From: JABFRJ01 sp031409695
GTDB lineage: Bacteria; Pseudomonadota; Alphaproteobacteria; Rhizobiales; Hyphomicrobiaceae
Direction of reading: 5' to 3'
Length of the DNA: 23,445 nucleotides
Assembly (NCBI GenBank): GCA_031409695.1
Contig: JANNXS010000428.1
Location: 1 to 23,445 of the forward strand
Part shown: positions 8,076 to 15,638 of the stretch, one piece after another
Numbering within the stretch: position 1 is the first letter of the stretch
Layout of the letters: each line of letters starts with the position of its first letter
Position numbers and translations under genes: made by a program
The notes under the pieces: model-generated
What the model saw: only the letters and a program-made list of their open reading frames with translations
Database searches by the model: none
Told to the model about the DNA's origin: nothing

Positions 8076-8921
8076 TCACCACACCAGAGCCGGCATTGCC
8101 GCAATGGGCTTGAAAGCATGGGCTGAGAACAAGCGCGTGACAGCCGCCGCCGAGAAAGGCTCTGCAAGGTGAATGGGACTTGCGATGTAGAGCGCATCAA
8201 GGCCCGCCGCTGTGCCGCCGCGGATGTCGGTGTTGACGCCATCGCCGATGGCAAGAATGCGCGCCGGTGCGATCTCCCGCCCCGTCAGTGCAGCGAGGCG
8301 CGCGCGCGCTTCGACATAGGCGGCCGCATGGGGTTTGCCAGCATACAACACGTCGCCACCGCACGCTTCGTAGATGGCGGCCAGCGCACCGGCGCAGGGA
8401 ATAATTGTGTCACCCGATTGCGCAGCCAAATCGGGGTTGGCGCAGATCATACGCAGGTTCCGCTTGACGAGCCGCTGCAGCAGGGGACGGTAGAGTTCCG
8501 GGTGATCATCATCCGCAAGTTCAAGAAGACCGCTGCAGAGTACCATCGCCGCGTCCGCCTCCGAAACGAAGGGATTGGCAAGGCCCTCCGTCAACACACG
8601 ATGGCGTTCAGGCCCAAGCAGGAAAAGCGGCACCGGGTCCATGCGCGATAGGAGCGTGCGCGTCACGTCGCCCGATGTCAGGATCGACGAGTAGCTCGCA
8701 TCCGTGATGCCCATTTCCGCGAGTTGAGCTGCGACGGCATCTGCTGGCCGTGGCGAGTTGGAGAGCAAAAGCACATACCCGCCTTGCCGCCGAAACGCCG
8801 TGCACGCGTCCACGGCTGCGCGATAGGCAGCGGCGCCGTTGTGCAAAACGCCCCAGATGTCACACAGCCATGCGTCGTAGCGCGAGGCAGTTGTAGACGT
8901 TCTGGTCCAAGTGTCGATCAT
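8076..8921 (-). CDS. HAD superfamily class IIA hydrolase (TIGR01459-like)
   Basis: This is a 281-residue phosphatase-like protein. Motif I is D21-I-W-G-V-L-H-N-G, motif II LLSNSPRP (52-59), motif III K196 in AGKPH and motif IV GDGVNTDIRGG with D227 and D232. The DxWGV form, with Trp where most HAD enzymes have the second Asp, is what I recall of the TIGR01459 subfamily common in alphaproteobacteria. It should therefore not be read as inactivation. The large cap between motifs II and III fits class IIA. The substrate is unknown; relatives in class IIA act on small phosphometabolites. The ATG at 8921 has the best ribosome site of this run, AGGAGG six bases upstream. It lies 54 bases after the dienelactone-hydrolase-like gene. 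Confidence 0.88.
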   Translation of the reverse strand: MIDTWTRTSTTASRYDAWLCDIWGVLHNGAAAYRAAVDACTAFRRQGGYVLLLSNSPRPADAVAAQLAEMGITDASYSSILTSGDVTRTLLSRMDPVPLFLLGPERHRVLTEGLANPFVSEADAAMVLCSGLLELADDDHPELYRPLLQRLVKRNLRMICANPDLAAQSGDTIIPCAGALAAIYEACGGDVLYAGKPHAAAYVEARARLAALTGREIAPARILAIGDGVNTDIRGGTAAGLDALYIASPIHLAEPFSAAAVTRLFSAHAFKPIAAMPALVW

Positions 8922-8975
8922 GCTGACCTCCTAGAGCCTGGCCTCATGGCGCGCCGCGGTGGCAGACTTAGAGCC

Positions 8976-9668
8976 TCAAAAGCACTCGCTGAGGAAATCT
9001 CCCAGAGATGCAAAACTGCGGCGGTCAGCGGCAGCGTCATACTCGACGCCACCGGCCCGGTTTGCGGCCCCTTGGGACGTGAACCCGTGCACGGCACGCC
9101 CGTGGGCATTGAGCCGCCAATCGGCGCCCGCGCCAATCATTTCACGGGCCAGCGCCAGCACGTGTTCAGGCGTCGCCATGGGGTCCTGCCAGCCGTGTTC
9201 GACCAACACCTTTGCTGTGATTTTCGGATTCGGGATGTTGGGCGCTGGACCAAACAGACCGTGGAACGACGCAACACCGAGGACATCATGCCCCGCACGC
9301 GCCATGTCGAGCACGCACAGGCCGCCGAAGCAGTACCCAATGGCCGCGGCCTTGGTCGCGCCGGCGGTTGCTTTTGCAGCTTCAACCCCACCCGCAAGCC
9401 GCCTTTGCAGTTCGGCGCGGTCGGCGATCAACGGGTCCATGAGCGCCCGGTTTTTTTCAGGCGTACCGCCGCGTTGACCTTTTCCGTAGGCGTCGATGGC
9501 AAAGACGGCATAGCCGAAGGCATCGACGATCCGAACTGCGGTACGTTTCTCTGGCTCCGCGAGCCCACCCCAGGCGTGTACGATGACGACCACCGGTGAC
9601 GCCGGTTTGGCCGGGAGGAACCAACCCTCGTAGGTCCGTCCGCCAACACTATAGTCAACTGCGCTCAT
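8976..9668 (-). CDS. Dienelactone hydrolase family protein
   Basis: This is a 230-residue alpha/beta hydrolase of the dienelactone hydrolase (carboxymethylenebutenolidase) type. The nucleophile is Cys113 in GYCFGG, the acid D162 in HGWQDP and the base H194 in GRAVHGFT. The oxyanion region HAWGGLAEPE (31-40) is typical of the subset that has lost the aromatic-degradation context. No catechol pathway genes are near, so a role in chloroaromatic breakdown is not implied. A general esterase or thioesterase role is more cautious. The start is the ATG at 9668, with only a weak purine stretch upstream. It is cotranscribed with trmL, 30 bases away, judging by strand and spacing. Confidence 0.9.
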   Translation of the reverse strand: MSAVDYSVGGRTYEGWFLPAKPASPVVVIVHAWGGLAEPEKRTAVRIVDAFGYAVFAIDAYGKGQRGGTPEKNRALMDPLIADRAELQRRLAGGVEAAKATAGATKAAAIGYCFGGLCVLDMARAGHDVLGVASFHGLFGPAPNIPNPKITAKVLVEHGWQDPMATPEHVLALAREMIGAGADWRLNAHGRAVHGFTSQGAANRAGGVEYDAAADRRSFASLGDFLSECF

Positions 9669-9698
9669 GGTGGATGTCCATCTGCTGTCCGAACGTGT

Positions 9699-10163
9699 TC
9701 ATGACATGCCAGCAAAGGCGCCGGTTTGCCGCAACGCCTCGCTTAGCACGATGGCCGCTGACACGGCGATATTCAATGACCGCATGCCATCACGCATGGG
9801 GATGCGCACGCGACCATCTGCTGCCTGATGCACGACGTCTGGCACGCCAGATGTTTCACGTCCGAGCAACAGCGTATCGCGAGGCTGAAACGCAAAAGCA
9901 ACGTGTGCGACGGCGCCCTTTGTTGTTGCCAGCACGAGGCGTTGGCCACCAGCGCGTCGGGCCGCGTCGAACGCCGACCAATCGACATGGCGCGTGAGGT
10001 CCACAGAATCGAGATAATCGAGCCCCGCGCGCCGCAAATTGCGGTCCGATACGTCAAAACCCGCCGGCAAAATGATATCCACAGGCACGCCCAGGCAGGC
10101 TGCAAGCCGCAGGATCGTGCCCGCATTTTGCGGAATATCAGGTTGATAAAGGGCGAGCCGCAT
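9699..10163 (-). CDS. trmL: tRNA (cytidine/uridine-2'-O-)-methyltransferase TrmL
   Basis: TrmL is a small SPOUT methyltransferase that adds a 2'-O-methyl group to the wobble base of tRNA-Leu isoacceptors, using S-adenosylmethionine. The protein is about 154 residues, the normal size for this minimal SPOUT enzyme. Motifs seen are LALYQPDIPQNAGTILRL at the N-terminus, LLLGRETSGVPD, and RIPMRDGMRSLNIAVSAAI in the knotted cofactor site. I prefer the ATG at 10163, because homologues begin with one or two residues before 'LALYQPDIPQN'. The ATG at 10172, in frame three codons earlier, is also possible. Neither has a strong ribosome site. It lies between the histidine phosphatase gene and the dienelactone-hydrolase-like gene. 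Confidence 0.93.
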   Translation of the reverse strand: MRLALYQPDIPQNAGTILRLAACLGVPVDIILPAGFDVSDRNLRRAGLDYLDSVDLTRHVDWSAFDAARRAGGQRLVLATTKGAVAHVAFAFQPRDTLLLGRETSGVPDVVHQAADGRVRIPMRDGMRSLNIAVSAAIVLSEALRQTGAFAGMS

Positions 10164-10223
10164 CCAGGTCATCCAGTGTTCAGCGGATCGATCGGGCCAC
10201 AGCTGAGCTGAAACGGACCCAGT

Positions 10224-10850
10224 TCAGATCCACATCAGCGTTTCTGCGCCCGCGTCACGGGTGAGCTTGAGCACCCGATCCTGTGGCGCTTCAAGCTTGG
10301 TAACAGACTGCTTTTCGAGCCGCAGAACCAACCCGCGAACAACACGACCGACGTTGCCATGGGCAACCACCACCGTGTCTTGGGCGAGGCTCGACAACCA
10401 GGTTTCCACCCGCGCTTGCAGCATGACGTAACTTTCGCCGCCGCGGGGGAGCCAATGCCAACTGTCGGCCTTGCGCGCCTCAAAGCCCTCCGGATCAACC
10501 CGCGGCAGGTCGCCCCACACGACACCCTCCCAGTGGCCGAAGTGTTGCTCCATGAGGCGGTCATCGCGCGCAAAATCATCAACCGGCAAGCCAAGGGTTT
10601 GGCGCATGATCTGCATGGTCTCAACCGTGCGTGAAAGCGGACTTGCGACGAAGTGCAAAGTCCTGGCGCGAACTCCGAGGTATTCAGCCAAAGCGCGCCC
10701 ATTGCGCGCCGCCTGGCCGCGTCCTGTGTCGTTCAACGGGATATCGGTCTGGCCCTGATAGCGTTGTGCGACATTCCAGTCCGTTTCGCCGTGGCGGACG
10801 AAATACAGAGTGAGGCCCGACTGCAAGGTCAATCCGTCGACGGTCAGCAT
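10224..10850 (-). CDS. Histidine phosphatase (phosphoglycerate mutase-like) family protein
   Basis: This is a 208-residue member of the branch-1 histidine phosphatases. The phosphoacceptor is H20 in YFVRHGETDWN, preceded by R19. R74 is in ASPLSRTVET, the proton donor E101 is in LMEQHFGHWEG, and the second histidine is H164 in VVAHGNVGR. The length and the 'QHFGHWEG' segment fit broad-specificity phosphatases of the CobC/PhoE/YhfR kind rather than glycolytic cofactor-dependent mutase, which is longer. It is the first gene of the minus-strand run towards ligA, preceded by a 305-base gap holding two palindromes. The ATG at 10850 has no clear Shine-Dalgarno. Confidence 0.9.
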   Translation of the reverse strand: MLTVDGLTLQSGLTLYFVRHGETDWNVAQRYQGQTDIPLNDTGRGQAARNGRALAEYLGVRARTLHFVASPLSRTVETMQIMRQTLGLPVDDFARDDRLMEQHFGHWEGVVWGDLPRVDPEGFEARKADSWHWLPRGGESYVMLQARVETWLSSLAQDTVVVAHGNVGRVVRGLVLRLEKQSVTKLEAPQDRVLKLTRDAGAETLMWI

Positions 10851-11055
10851 TCAGAGCGCCCTCAGCGACACAGCCTGGCCTGATGAAGCTTGAGACAACC
10901 GTGTCCAACTCACCTAGGCCAACCACCCACGTTGCAAAATCTCACACTTCAGGCCGGAGCGGAATTGCGCGCCCCCGCGACTTTGTCGCCCGGCTGCGCG
11001 ACACTGCTTCGTCCATGCGATTTCGCCGCGTTTTATGGGGGACGCGGGGCTGTTC

Positions 11056-11095
11056 TAGCGCACGCTCCGATTCCGAAGGATCAGAACGTGCTCTA
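11056..11095. repeat. Imperfect palindrome with 3-base loop (composite repeat, part 1)
   Basis: The arms at 11060-11074 and 11078-11091 pair with a three-base loop. Read as RNA from the minus strand this gives about 14 pairs, three of them G-U, with one bulged A. The outer CTAG/CTAT bases extend the symmetry slightly. It lies 60 to 100 bases behind the rnj stop codon. The arrangement with the second palindrome resembles the composite palindromic repeats that I recall being scattered through Bradyrhizobium-like genomes; that identity is from memory. Confidence 0.7.
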
Positions 11096-11110
11096 TGTCC
11101 TTGATTGGTC

Positions 11111-11154
11111 GCATTTTCTACGACGAACCGGGAAGCCACTTCGTCGGAAAATGC
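11111..11154. repeat. Long stem-loop directly behind rnj (composite repeat, part 2)
   Basis: The left arm 11111-11127 (GCATTTTC, TA, CGACGAA) pairs with the right arm 11140-11154 (TTCGTCG, GAAAATGC): 15 pairs interrupted only by a two-base bulge, with a 12-base loop. It begins two bases after the rnj stop codon as read on the minus strand. It could act as a transcript 3' end or RNA stabiliser for rnj, although no T-run follows, so it is not a standard intrinsic terminator. Confidence 0.75.
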
Positions 11155-11155
11155 T

Positions 11156-12898
11156 CTACCCCACCCTCGAGACCACACACTTGACGATTGGGCGCTTGCC
11201 CCAGGCCGCCTCGATCGCGCCGCGCACCGACTTGGCGACCGCATCTTCGACCAGATCCGGATCCTTGCGCCGGGGCGGGCTCAACGATTTAAAGGTGTTT
11301 TCGACAGCATCGAGTGCAACATCGATCATATCACGACCATTTTCATCCGCTGACGGGATGCCATCAAGAATGACGTCGGGATCACAGGCGAGTTGCCCTT
11401 TCGGCCCGAGCACAACCGTAATGAAGGCGATGCCAACCGTTGCGAGTTTACGCCGTTCACGCACGGGGGCATCGTCACCCCCAACAATGAGGTCCCCGTC
11501 GCGAAACAGACGGCCTGTGTGAATTTCATCGATGATCTGGGCCGCTCCCGGCGCGATCTTGACGAGATCACCGTTGCGAACGACCATCACTTCTGGAATG
11601 CCAGCCTCGCGCGCGAGTTTCGCATTGGCATGCATGTGACGGGATTCGCCGTGCATCGGAATCGCAATGCGCGGACGCACCCAGGCGTACATGTCGCGCA
11701 GTTCGTCCTGACGCGGGTGGCCGGTGACGTGCACGAGCGTGTCCGTATCGGTGATCAGCGTAACGCCGAGGTCCGTCAGGCGGTTCTGGATGCGGCCGAC
11801 GGGCTTTTCATTGCCGGGGATCGTCCGCGACGAGAAAATGATCGTGTCGCCCGAACCAAGCTTGATGTCTGGGTGTTGATTGTCGGCGATGCGAGCAACC
11901 GCGGCGCGCGGTTCGCCCTGGCTCCCGGTGCACAGCAAAAGGACTTTCTCAGGCGAGATGAACGAGAAGTGCTGGTGGTCCTTGTACTGCAAAGACTTTG
12001 GCAAATGACCCGTTTCTTGAGCGACAGCGATCATGCGGTGCATGGCACGGCCGGACACAACGAGCGTACGCCCGGTGGCTTCAGCCGCGTCCGCGACGGC
12101 TTTGATGCGCGACACGTTGGACGCGAAGATGGTCACGGCGACGGCGCGCTTGCACTCACCAATCACCTCTATCAGACGCTTTGAAACGTCGGTCTCTGAG
12201 GGCGAGCGGCCCGGGCGCAGTGCGTTGGTTGAATCGCAGATGATGGCGTCAATGCCAGCATCGCCCAACGATTTGAGGCGCGCGTGATCGGTATCGACGC
12301 CGAGATAGGGCGTCGCGTCCAGTTTCCAGTCGCCGGTGTGCAAGACTTTGCCCTCGGCGGTTTTGATCAGCAGGGCCTGCGGTTCCGGAATTGAGTGAGC
12401 GACCGAAATCGGCTCGATCTCGAATGGGCCGATGGTAACGGCACCCGTCTCCGGCAGATCGCGGAACGGAATTTTGAACCTACTTTTCTGTTCCGATTGC
12501 TTGGCGCGCAAAAGCGCCGCGACGAACGGGGTCGCATAGACAGGGCATTTGAGGCGCGGCCAGAGTTCCAGAATCGCGCCAATATGATCTTCGTGGCCGT
12601 GCGTTAAAACGAGGGCCGCGAGACTGTCACGCCGCTCTTCGATGAAGCGCAGATCGGGTAAAATAACGTCCACGCCGGGCTCAAAATCGCCCTCGGGGAA
12701 TGTGATACCGCAATCAACCAGGATCCAAGTGCGGTTTCCCTCGACGCCTGTTCCGTAAAGATAGCAGTTCATGCCGATCTCGCCGAGGCCACCGAGGGCC
12801 GCGAAGACAAGCTCAGACTGTCCCGACGGGGCTGACCGCTTCTGGCGGGGTTTTGCGCGGGGTTCACGGCGCTCGTTACGGTCTCTATCAGCAGCCAT
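11156..12898 (-). CDS. rnj: Ribonuclease J
   Basis: RNase J is a metallo-beta-lactamase/beta-CASP ribonuclease with 5'-3' exonuclease and endonuclease activity in mRNA decay and rRNA maturation. The 580-residue protein has an extra basic N-terminus (residues 1-27, many Arg and Lys), which could bind RNA. Next comes the metal site H100-G-H102-E-D104-H105 in LVLTHGHEDHIG, then VAHSIPEP and HTGDWKLD. The beta-CASP domain includes ASNVSRIKA, SGRAMHRM and LLCTGSQGEP, followed by HVTGHPRQDEL and IPMHGESRHM. The C-terminal domain is short. It starts at the ATG at 12898, 27 bases after birA, which fits the alphaproteobacterial birA-rnj order. The usual upstream nuoN and downstream proS genes are not here. 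Two palindromes follow its stop. Confidence 0.95.
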   Translation of the reverse strand: MAADRDRNERREPRAKPRQKRSAPSGQSELVFAALGGLGEIGMNCYLYGTGVEGNRTWILVDCGITFPEGDFEPGVDVILPDLRFIEERRDSLAALVLTHGHEDHIGAILELWPRLKCPVYATPFVAALLRAKQSEQKSRFKIPFRDLPETGAVTIGPFEIEPISVAHSIPEPQALLIKTAEGKVLHTGDWKLDATPYLGVDTDHARLKSLGDAGIDAIICDSTNALRPGRSPSETDVSKRLIEVIGECKRAVAVTIFASNVSRIKAVADAAEATGRTLVVSGRAMHRMIAVAQETGHLPKSLQYKDHQHFSFISPEKVLLLCTGSQGEPRAAVARIADNQHPDIKLGSGDTIIFSSRTIPGNEKPVGRIQNRLTDLGVTLITDTDTLVHVTGHPRQDELRDMYAWVRPRIAIPMHGESRHMHANAKLAREAGIPEVMVVRNGDLVKIAPGAAQIIDEIHTGRLFRDGDLIVGGDDAPVRERRKLATVGIAFITVVLGPKGQLACDPDVILDGIPSADENGRDMIDVALDAVENTFKSLSPPRRKDPDLVEDAVAKSVRGAIEAAWGKRPIVKCVVSRVG

Positions 12899-12925
12899 CG
12901 ATCACCACGGGTTTCCACGCCGGGC

Positions 12926-13792
12926 TCAACGCGCGGCGGCCAAAGTCACATCGCCATAGGTGAACCGCTGCACTTGCCCGGACGGCAACCGCAACAACAA
13001 CGCTCCATCGGTGTCGAGCCCATCAAAGGTGCCCGATACCGGCCCTGCGTGTGTGTCCACCCCTCCAGTCACGATCGCATTCACAGGCGTGTTTGCGGCC
13101 ACAGTCGTGTTTGCATTCACATTCGTGTTCACGTTCACATTCGTGTTCACGTTCACATTCAAGGCTTCGCCCCGCGCACCAGCCCGCTCCAACCAAGCCG
13201 ACCGCACCGCGTCAAAACCCTCTCCAGCCCTCCATAGGCCGAGCCAATGCAACATCCAAGTGCTCAATGGTGCGGCCATCTCGTCGGGTGCGCGAACGAT
13301 CCCACAACCAGAGAGGGAGGCGACCGGGCGCCCAAGGTCGGTTGGTGGCGCAACCAGGTTGATGCCGATGCCAAACACGACCGTCATTCTGCCACCAGCG
13401 GGACCGCCACCACAGTCAAGGGCACTGTGGTCGGAGGTACTCTCCGGTAGCAGCCCACAAAGCTTAGCTTGACCGATCAAAATGTCGTTTGGCCATTTCA
13501 GGCGCAATCCGGGTATTGGTCCGCCCGCAACCTCGGTCAGGGCGTCATGCACCGCGACACTCATCAGCAGCGAGAGGTGATGGGCGACGGCTGGCCGACC
13601 GGCGACCGGCACAATCAAACTGCCGTAAAAATTGCCGGGCATTGACGCCCAGCTCCGGCCCGAGCGACCACGACCCGCCGTCTGCTCGGCTGCAATGATC
13701 CACCGCGGCCCACGCTCGCCGCCAGCAACCCGCCGCATGGCCTCGGAATTGGTTGAATCGATTGTCGCCAGATGATCGATGGGGATGGTCAC
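12926..13792 (-). CDS. birA: Biotin-[acetyl-CoA-carboxylase] ligase with internal Asn/Val/Thr repeat
   Basis: BirA attaches biotin to the carrier domain of acetyl-CoA carboxylase through biotinyl-AMP. This 288-residue enzyme lacks the N-terminal helix-turn-helix, so it is not a repressor. Visible motifs are DSTNSEA (12-18), GRGRSGRSW (40-48), LKWPNDIL (98-105), KLCGLL (110-115) and FGIGINL (140-146). The C-terminal SH3-like domain is recognised from SGTFDGLDTDGALLL. Between residues 211 and about 245, just before that domain, is a low-complexity insert made of NVNVNT units that has no counterpart in usual BirA. It is coded by an 18-base tandem repeat. The start is a GTG at 13792 with no clear ribosome site. 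Confidence 0.92.
   Translation of the reverse strand: MTIPIDHLATIDSTNSEAMRRVAGGERGPRWIIAAEQTAGRGRSGRSWASMPGNFYGSLIVPVAGRPAVAHHLSLLMSVAVHDALTEVAGGPIPGLRLKWPNDILIGQAKLCGLLPESTSDHSALDCGGGPAGGRMTVVFGIGINLVAPPTDLGRPVASLSGCGIVRAPDEMAAPLSTWMLHWLGLWRAGEGFDAVRSAWLERAGARGEALNVNVNTNVNVNTNVNANTTVAANTPVNAIVTGGVDTHAGPVSGTFDGLDTDGALLLRLPSGQVQRFTYGDVTLAAAR
13085..13160. repeat. Hexamer-based tandem repeat inside birA
   Basis: Two perfect head-to-tail copies of an 18-base unit (ATTCGTGTTCACGTTCAC on the plus strand) lie at 13121-13138 and 13139-13156, followed by ATTC. Decayed six-base versions of the same GTGTTC/ACATTC pattern extend left to about 13085. On the birA strand the unit encodes Asn-Val-Asn-Val-Asn-Thr. 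Because the unit is a multiple of three, gain or loss of copies keeps the frame. Confidence 0.9.
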
Positions 13793-14114
13793 GTCGTGAT
13801 GGGTCCAGGCAGCCTTGGTGGCTCGCCATACAGCGGTGCGGCCATGACGTCACCCGTTCGCATCGTCCGGACGTGGCACCGGCCGCGTGCCGTCCGCCCG
13901 AGCGAGCGCGCGTGCACCGTTGCGCGGCCCTTGTAGTTGGGGCGGACCTGACCCGGTGCGGTCACACGCCACGCCGCACCATTGCTGCAGTCGGATGTCC
14001 GGTCGCGCTGATTGCAGACATTTCATACCAGCACGATCGCCATCGATTGATAAACAATAAGCCGATTGGGCAAGTGCAAAACGAAAGCGACTGGCGGCAT
14101 AAACGGAACCAATC
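13793..14114. other. 322-base gap between the flavin monooxygenase gene and birA
   Basis: Neither strand shows a frame with a credible start and protein-like composition. I read the three minus frames looking for the C-terminus of nuoN, which often precedes birA, and did not find it. A seven-base inverted repeat (GGTGCGG at 13955-13961 and CCGCACC at 13974-13980, 12-base loop) is the only structure I noticed, and it may be chance in such GC-rich sequence. The end next to the monooxygenase gene is AT-richer than the end next to birA. Confidence 0.5.
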
Positions 14115-15428
14115 TCACGTGAGTATCTTAGGTATCGGCAATGGTAGTTCGTTTGGGTAATCATTGAAATACGATCTGTATTGACCCTGCCAGGAGTGTT
14201 CAGGAAAATTCACCGAATCGAATTCAGCGAGGAAGGGTGGGACGCCGAAATAATTCAAATGGTTCACAACTGGCTCGGATCCGAGGCTCGCCGTCCCGCA
14301 AATTTGAGATACGATCGTTCTCGCCAGATGCGCGTAGTGCCATGGCGTAGCGCTGGTTGACTCCAGACCAACAGAAATGAAATAGAGATTTGGCGCGTCC
14401 AGGCTAACAACAAGCGCTCCACACCGCCGCGCCAAATCACTAGGCGATTTGACGCGTTCGAGCCCGATGCCCGGCAAATGGGAAAGGTTCATAGTGTAAC
14501 CTGTTCCCCACAAAACGATGTCGGCGTGGACGGTCGCTCCGTCTTCGAGCTGCACCGACGTTTCATCTATTGCACCGATTTGGCTGTTATGCCGTTCGAT
14601 CTGCCGAAACCGTTCAATCATCCGATGACGACCAGGGATCAATTGATCGCGGTCGAGATCAAAGGGCGCGAGCGGTAGGATCTCTTCCAGACCGAATTTG
14701 CGATAGCGACTTCGCAGGTCCATATCCAGTGCGGCACTCAAGTTACGAACGGATTCTCCATTGAAATATGCTTTTGCCAGCTCCCGCACGTTGCTAGCGA
14801 ACCTTTTGGCTTTCCGGGTCGGTGCCATCCACTTCAGAGATCGGTAAACCCACACGACACGTGATGCATTATGCTCGATGCAGAGATCGAGAAGATCAAA
14901 TGCCGAGGCGCCACCGCCGACGACGACTGCCGTCTTTCCAGACAATATGGTCGGGTCTCGAAGCGTCAAAGAGTGAAATTCAAGTACCCTGGAGTCATTT
15001 CTACGAACCGTCGGAATCAAAGGCTGATTGTGAACACCGGTGGCTGAAATCAAAGCCCTTGAACGCAGCGTGCCATTGGGTGTCTGAACCGACCATCCCG
15101 CGTCCGTATGAGCTGCGGCAAGAACCTGACAATTCACGCGAATGTGAGGAGCCAAAGCAAACCTGTCGACCCAAGCTTGAATATTGGCAGCCACTGAAGG
15201 CTGATATTCATCGACGATCGGGAGGTCCCCGAGCGTCCAATCTTCCGCCCTGTTCTGTATATCCTGCCATGCTGGCAGGCGCGTCCATAGTCCGCCGACA
15301 ACAGGCGCCTGTTCAATAACTATGGCACGAAGACCCGCTTGCAAAGCGTAGTGCAAACTAATGATCCCGCCAGGACCACCGCCAATTATTATCAGGTCGA
15401 ATTCGTCCAGGCCTGCCATCGCGCGCAA
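14115..15428 (-). CDS. Flavin-containing monooxygenase-like NAD(P)H-dependent oxidoreductase
   Basis: This is a 437-residue two-dinucleotide-fold flavoprotein. The FAD site is IIIGGGPGG (13-21) with VIEQ at the end of the second strand. The NAD(P) site is VVVGGGASAFD (168-178). ISATGVHNQP (128-136) and LWGTGY are the typical linkers. The monooxygenase fingerprint is only loosely kept (LEFHS at 149-153), so Baeyer-Villiger, N-oxidation or other chemistry cannot be told apart. A TTG at 15428 has GAGGAAG five bases upstream. The ATG at 15419 lies too far from it, so I favour the TTG. Base composition is lower than in the neighbours: 26 of 60 G+C at 14161-14220 and 30 of 60 at 15001-15060, against 38 of 60 in a ligA line. 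That hints at acquisition from elsewhere. Confidence 0.82.
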   Translation of the reverse strand: MRAMAGLDEFDLIIIGGGPGGIISLHYALQAGLRAIVIEQAPVVGGLWTRLPAWQDIQNRAEDWTLGDLPIVDEYQPSVAANIQAWVDRFALAPHIRVNCQVLAAAHTDAGWSVQTPNGTLRSRALISATGVHNQPLIPTVRRNDSRVLEFHSLTLRDPTILSGKTAVVVGGGASAFDLLDLCIEHNASRVVWVYRSLKWMAPTRKAKRFASNVRELAKAYFNGESVRNLSAALDMDLRSRYRKFGLEEILPLAPFDLDRDQLIPGRHRMIERFRQIERHNSQIGAIDETSVQLEDGATVHADIVLWGTGYTMNLSHLPGIGLERVKSPSDLARRCGALVVSLDAPNLYFISVGLESTSATPWHYAHLARTIVSQICGTASLGSEPVVNHLNYFGVPPFLAEFDSVNFPEHSWQGQYRSYFNDYPNELPLPIPKILT

Positions 15429-15638
15429 CTTTGCTTCCTCAGACGGCTACTAAGATGGACAGCGCAAAAGCGAAAACAGCGAGATGTAGCCGAGGTTTGC
15501 TTGAATAGGCCTCGACGTACCATATTGCCCCTACTGTCAGCTAGCCGACCAAAGACCGGACCAACTGCAACCACGTCAAGCGTGAGTGAGTATTGTCCGT
15601 ACCTGGCCCAAAGCCGACGAGCGCGCGTCATTGGTCCG

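Larger units (their letters stand above)
10851..11155. other. 305-base gene-free gap between rnj and the histidine phosphatase gene
   Basis: The right half, next to the end of rnj, holds the two palindromes listed separately (11056-11095 and 11111-11154). The left half, about 10851-11055, is GC-rich and I see no convincing reading frame or promoter in it. Short open frames on the plus strand here have no ribosome site and low-complexity, Arg/Ser-rich translations typical of chance. Confidence 0.6.

Noticed and set aside
8076..8921. Suspected inactive HAD enzyme because the second motif I Asp is Trp
   Set aside because: The DxWGV form is, as I recall it, normal for this class IIA subfamily, and the remaining motifs are intact.
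11156..11571. Possible gene on the plus strand opposite the end of rnj
   Set aside because: Open frames there are antisense to the well-defined RNase J C-terminal region and carry no recognisable domain.
13955..13980. Seven-base inverted repeat as a terminator for the monooxygenase gene
   Set aside because: The stem is short, the loop is 12 bases, no T-run follows, and it lies about 135 bases beyond the stop. Chance is sufficient in this composition.
13850..14164. A minus-strand frame of 104 codons between the monooxygenase gene and birA
   Set aside because: It overlaps the end of the monooxygenase gene, lacks a ribosome site and has Arg/Gly/Pro-rich composition. No trace of nuoN or another family was found.
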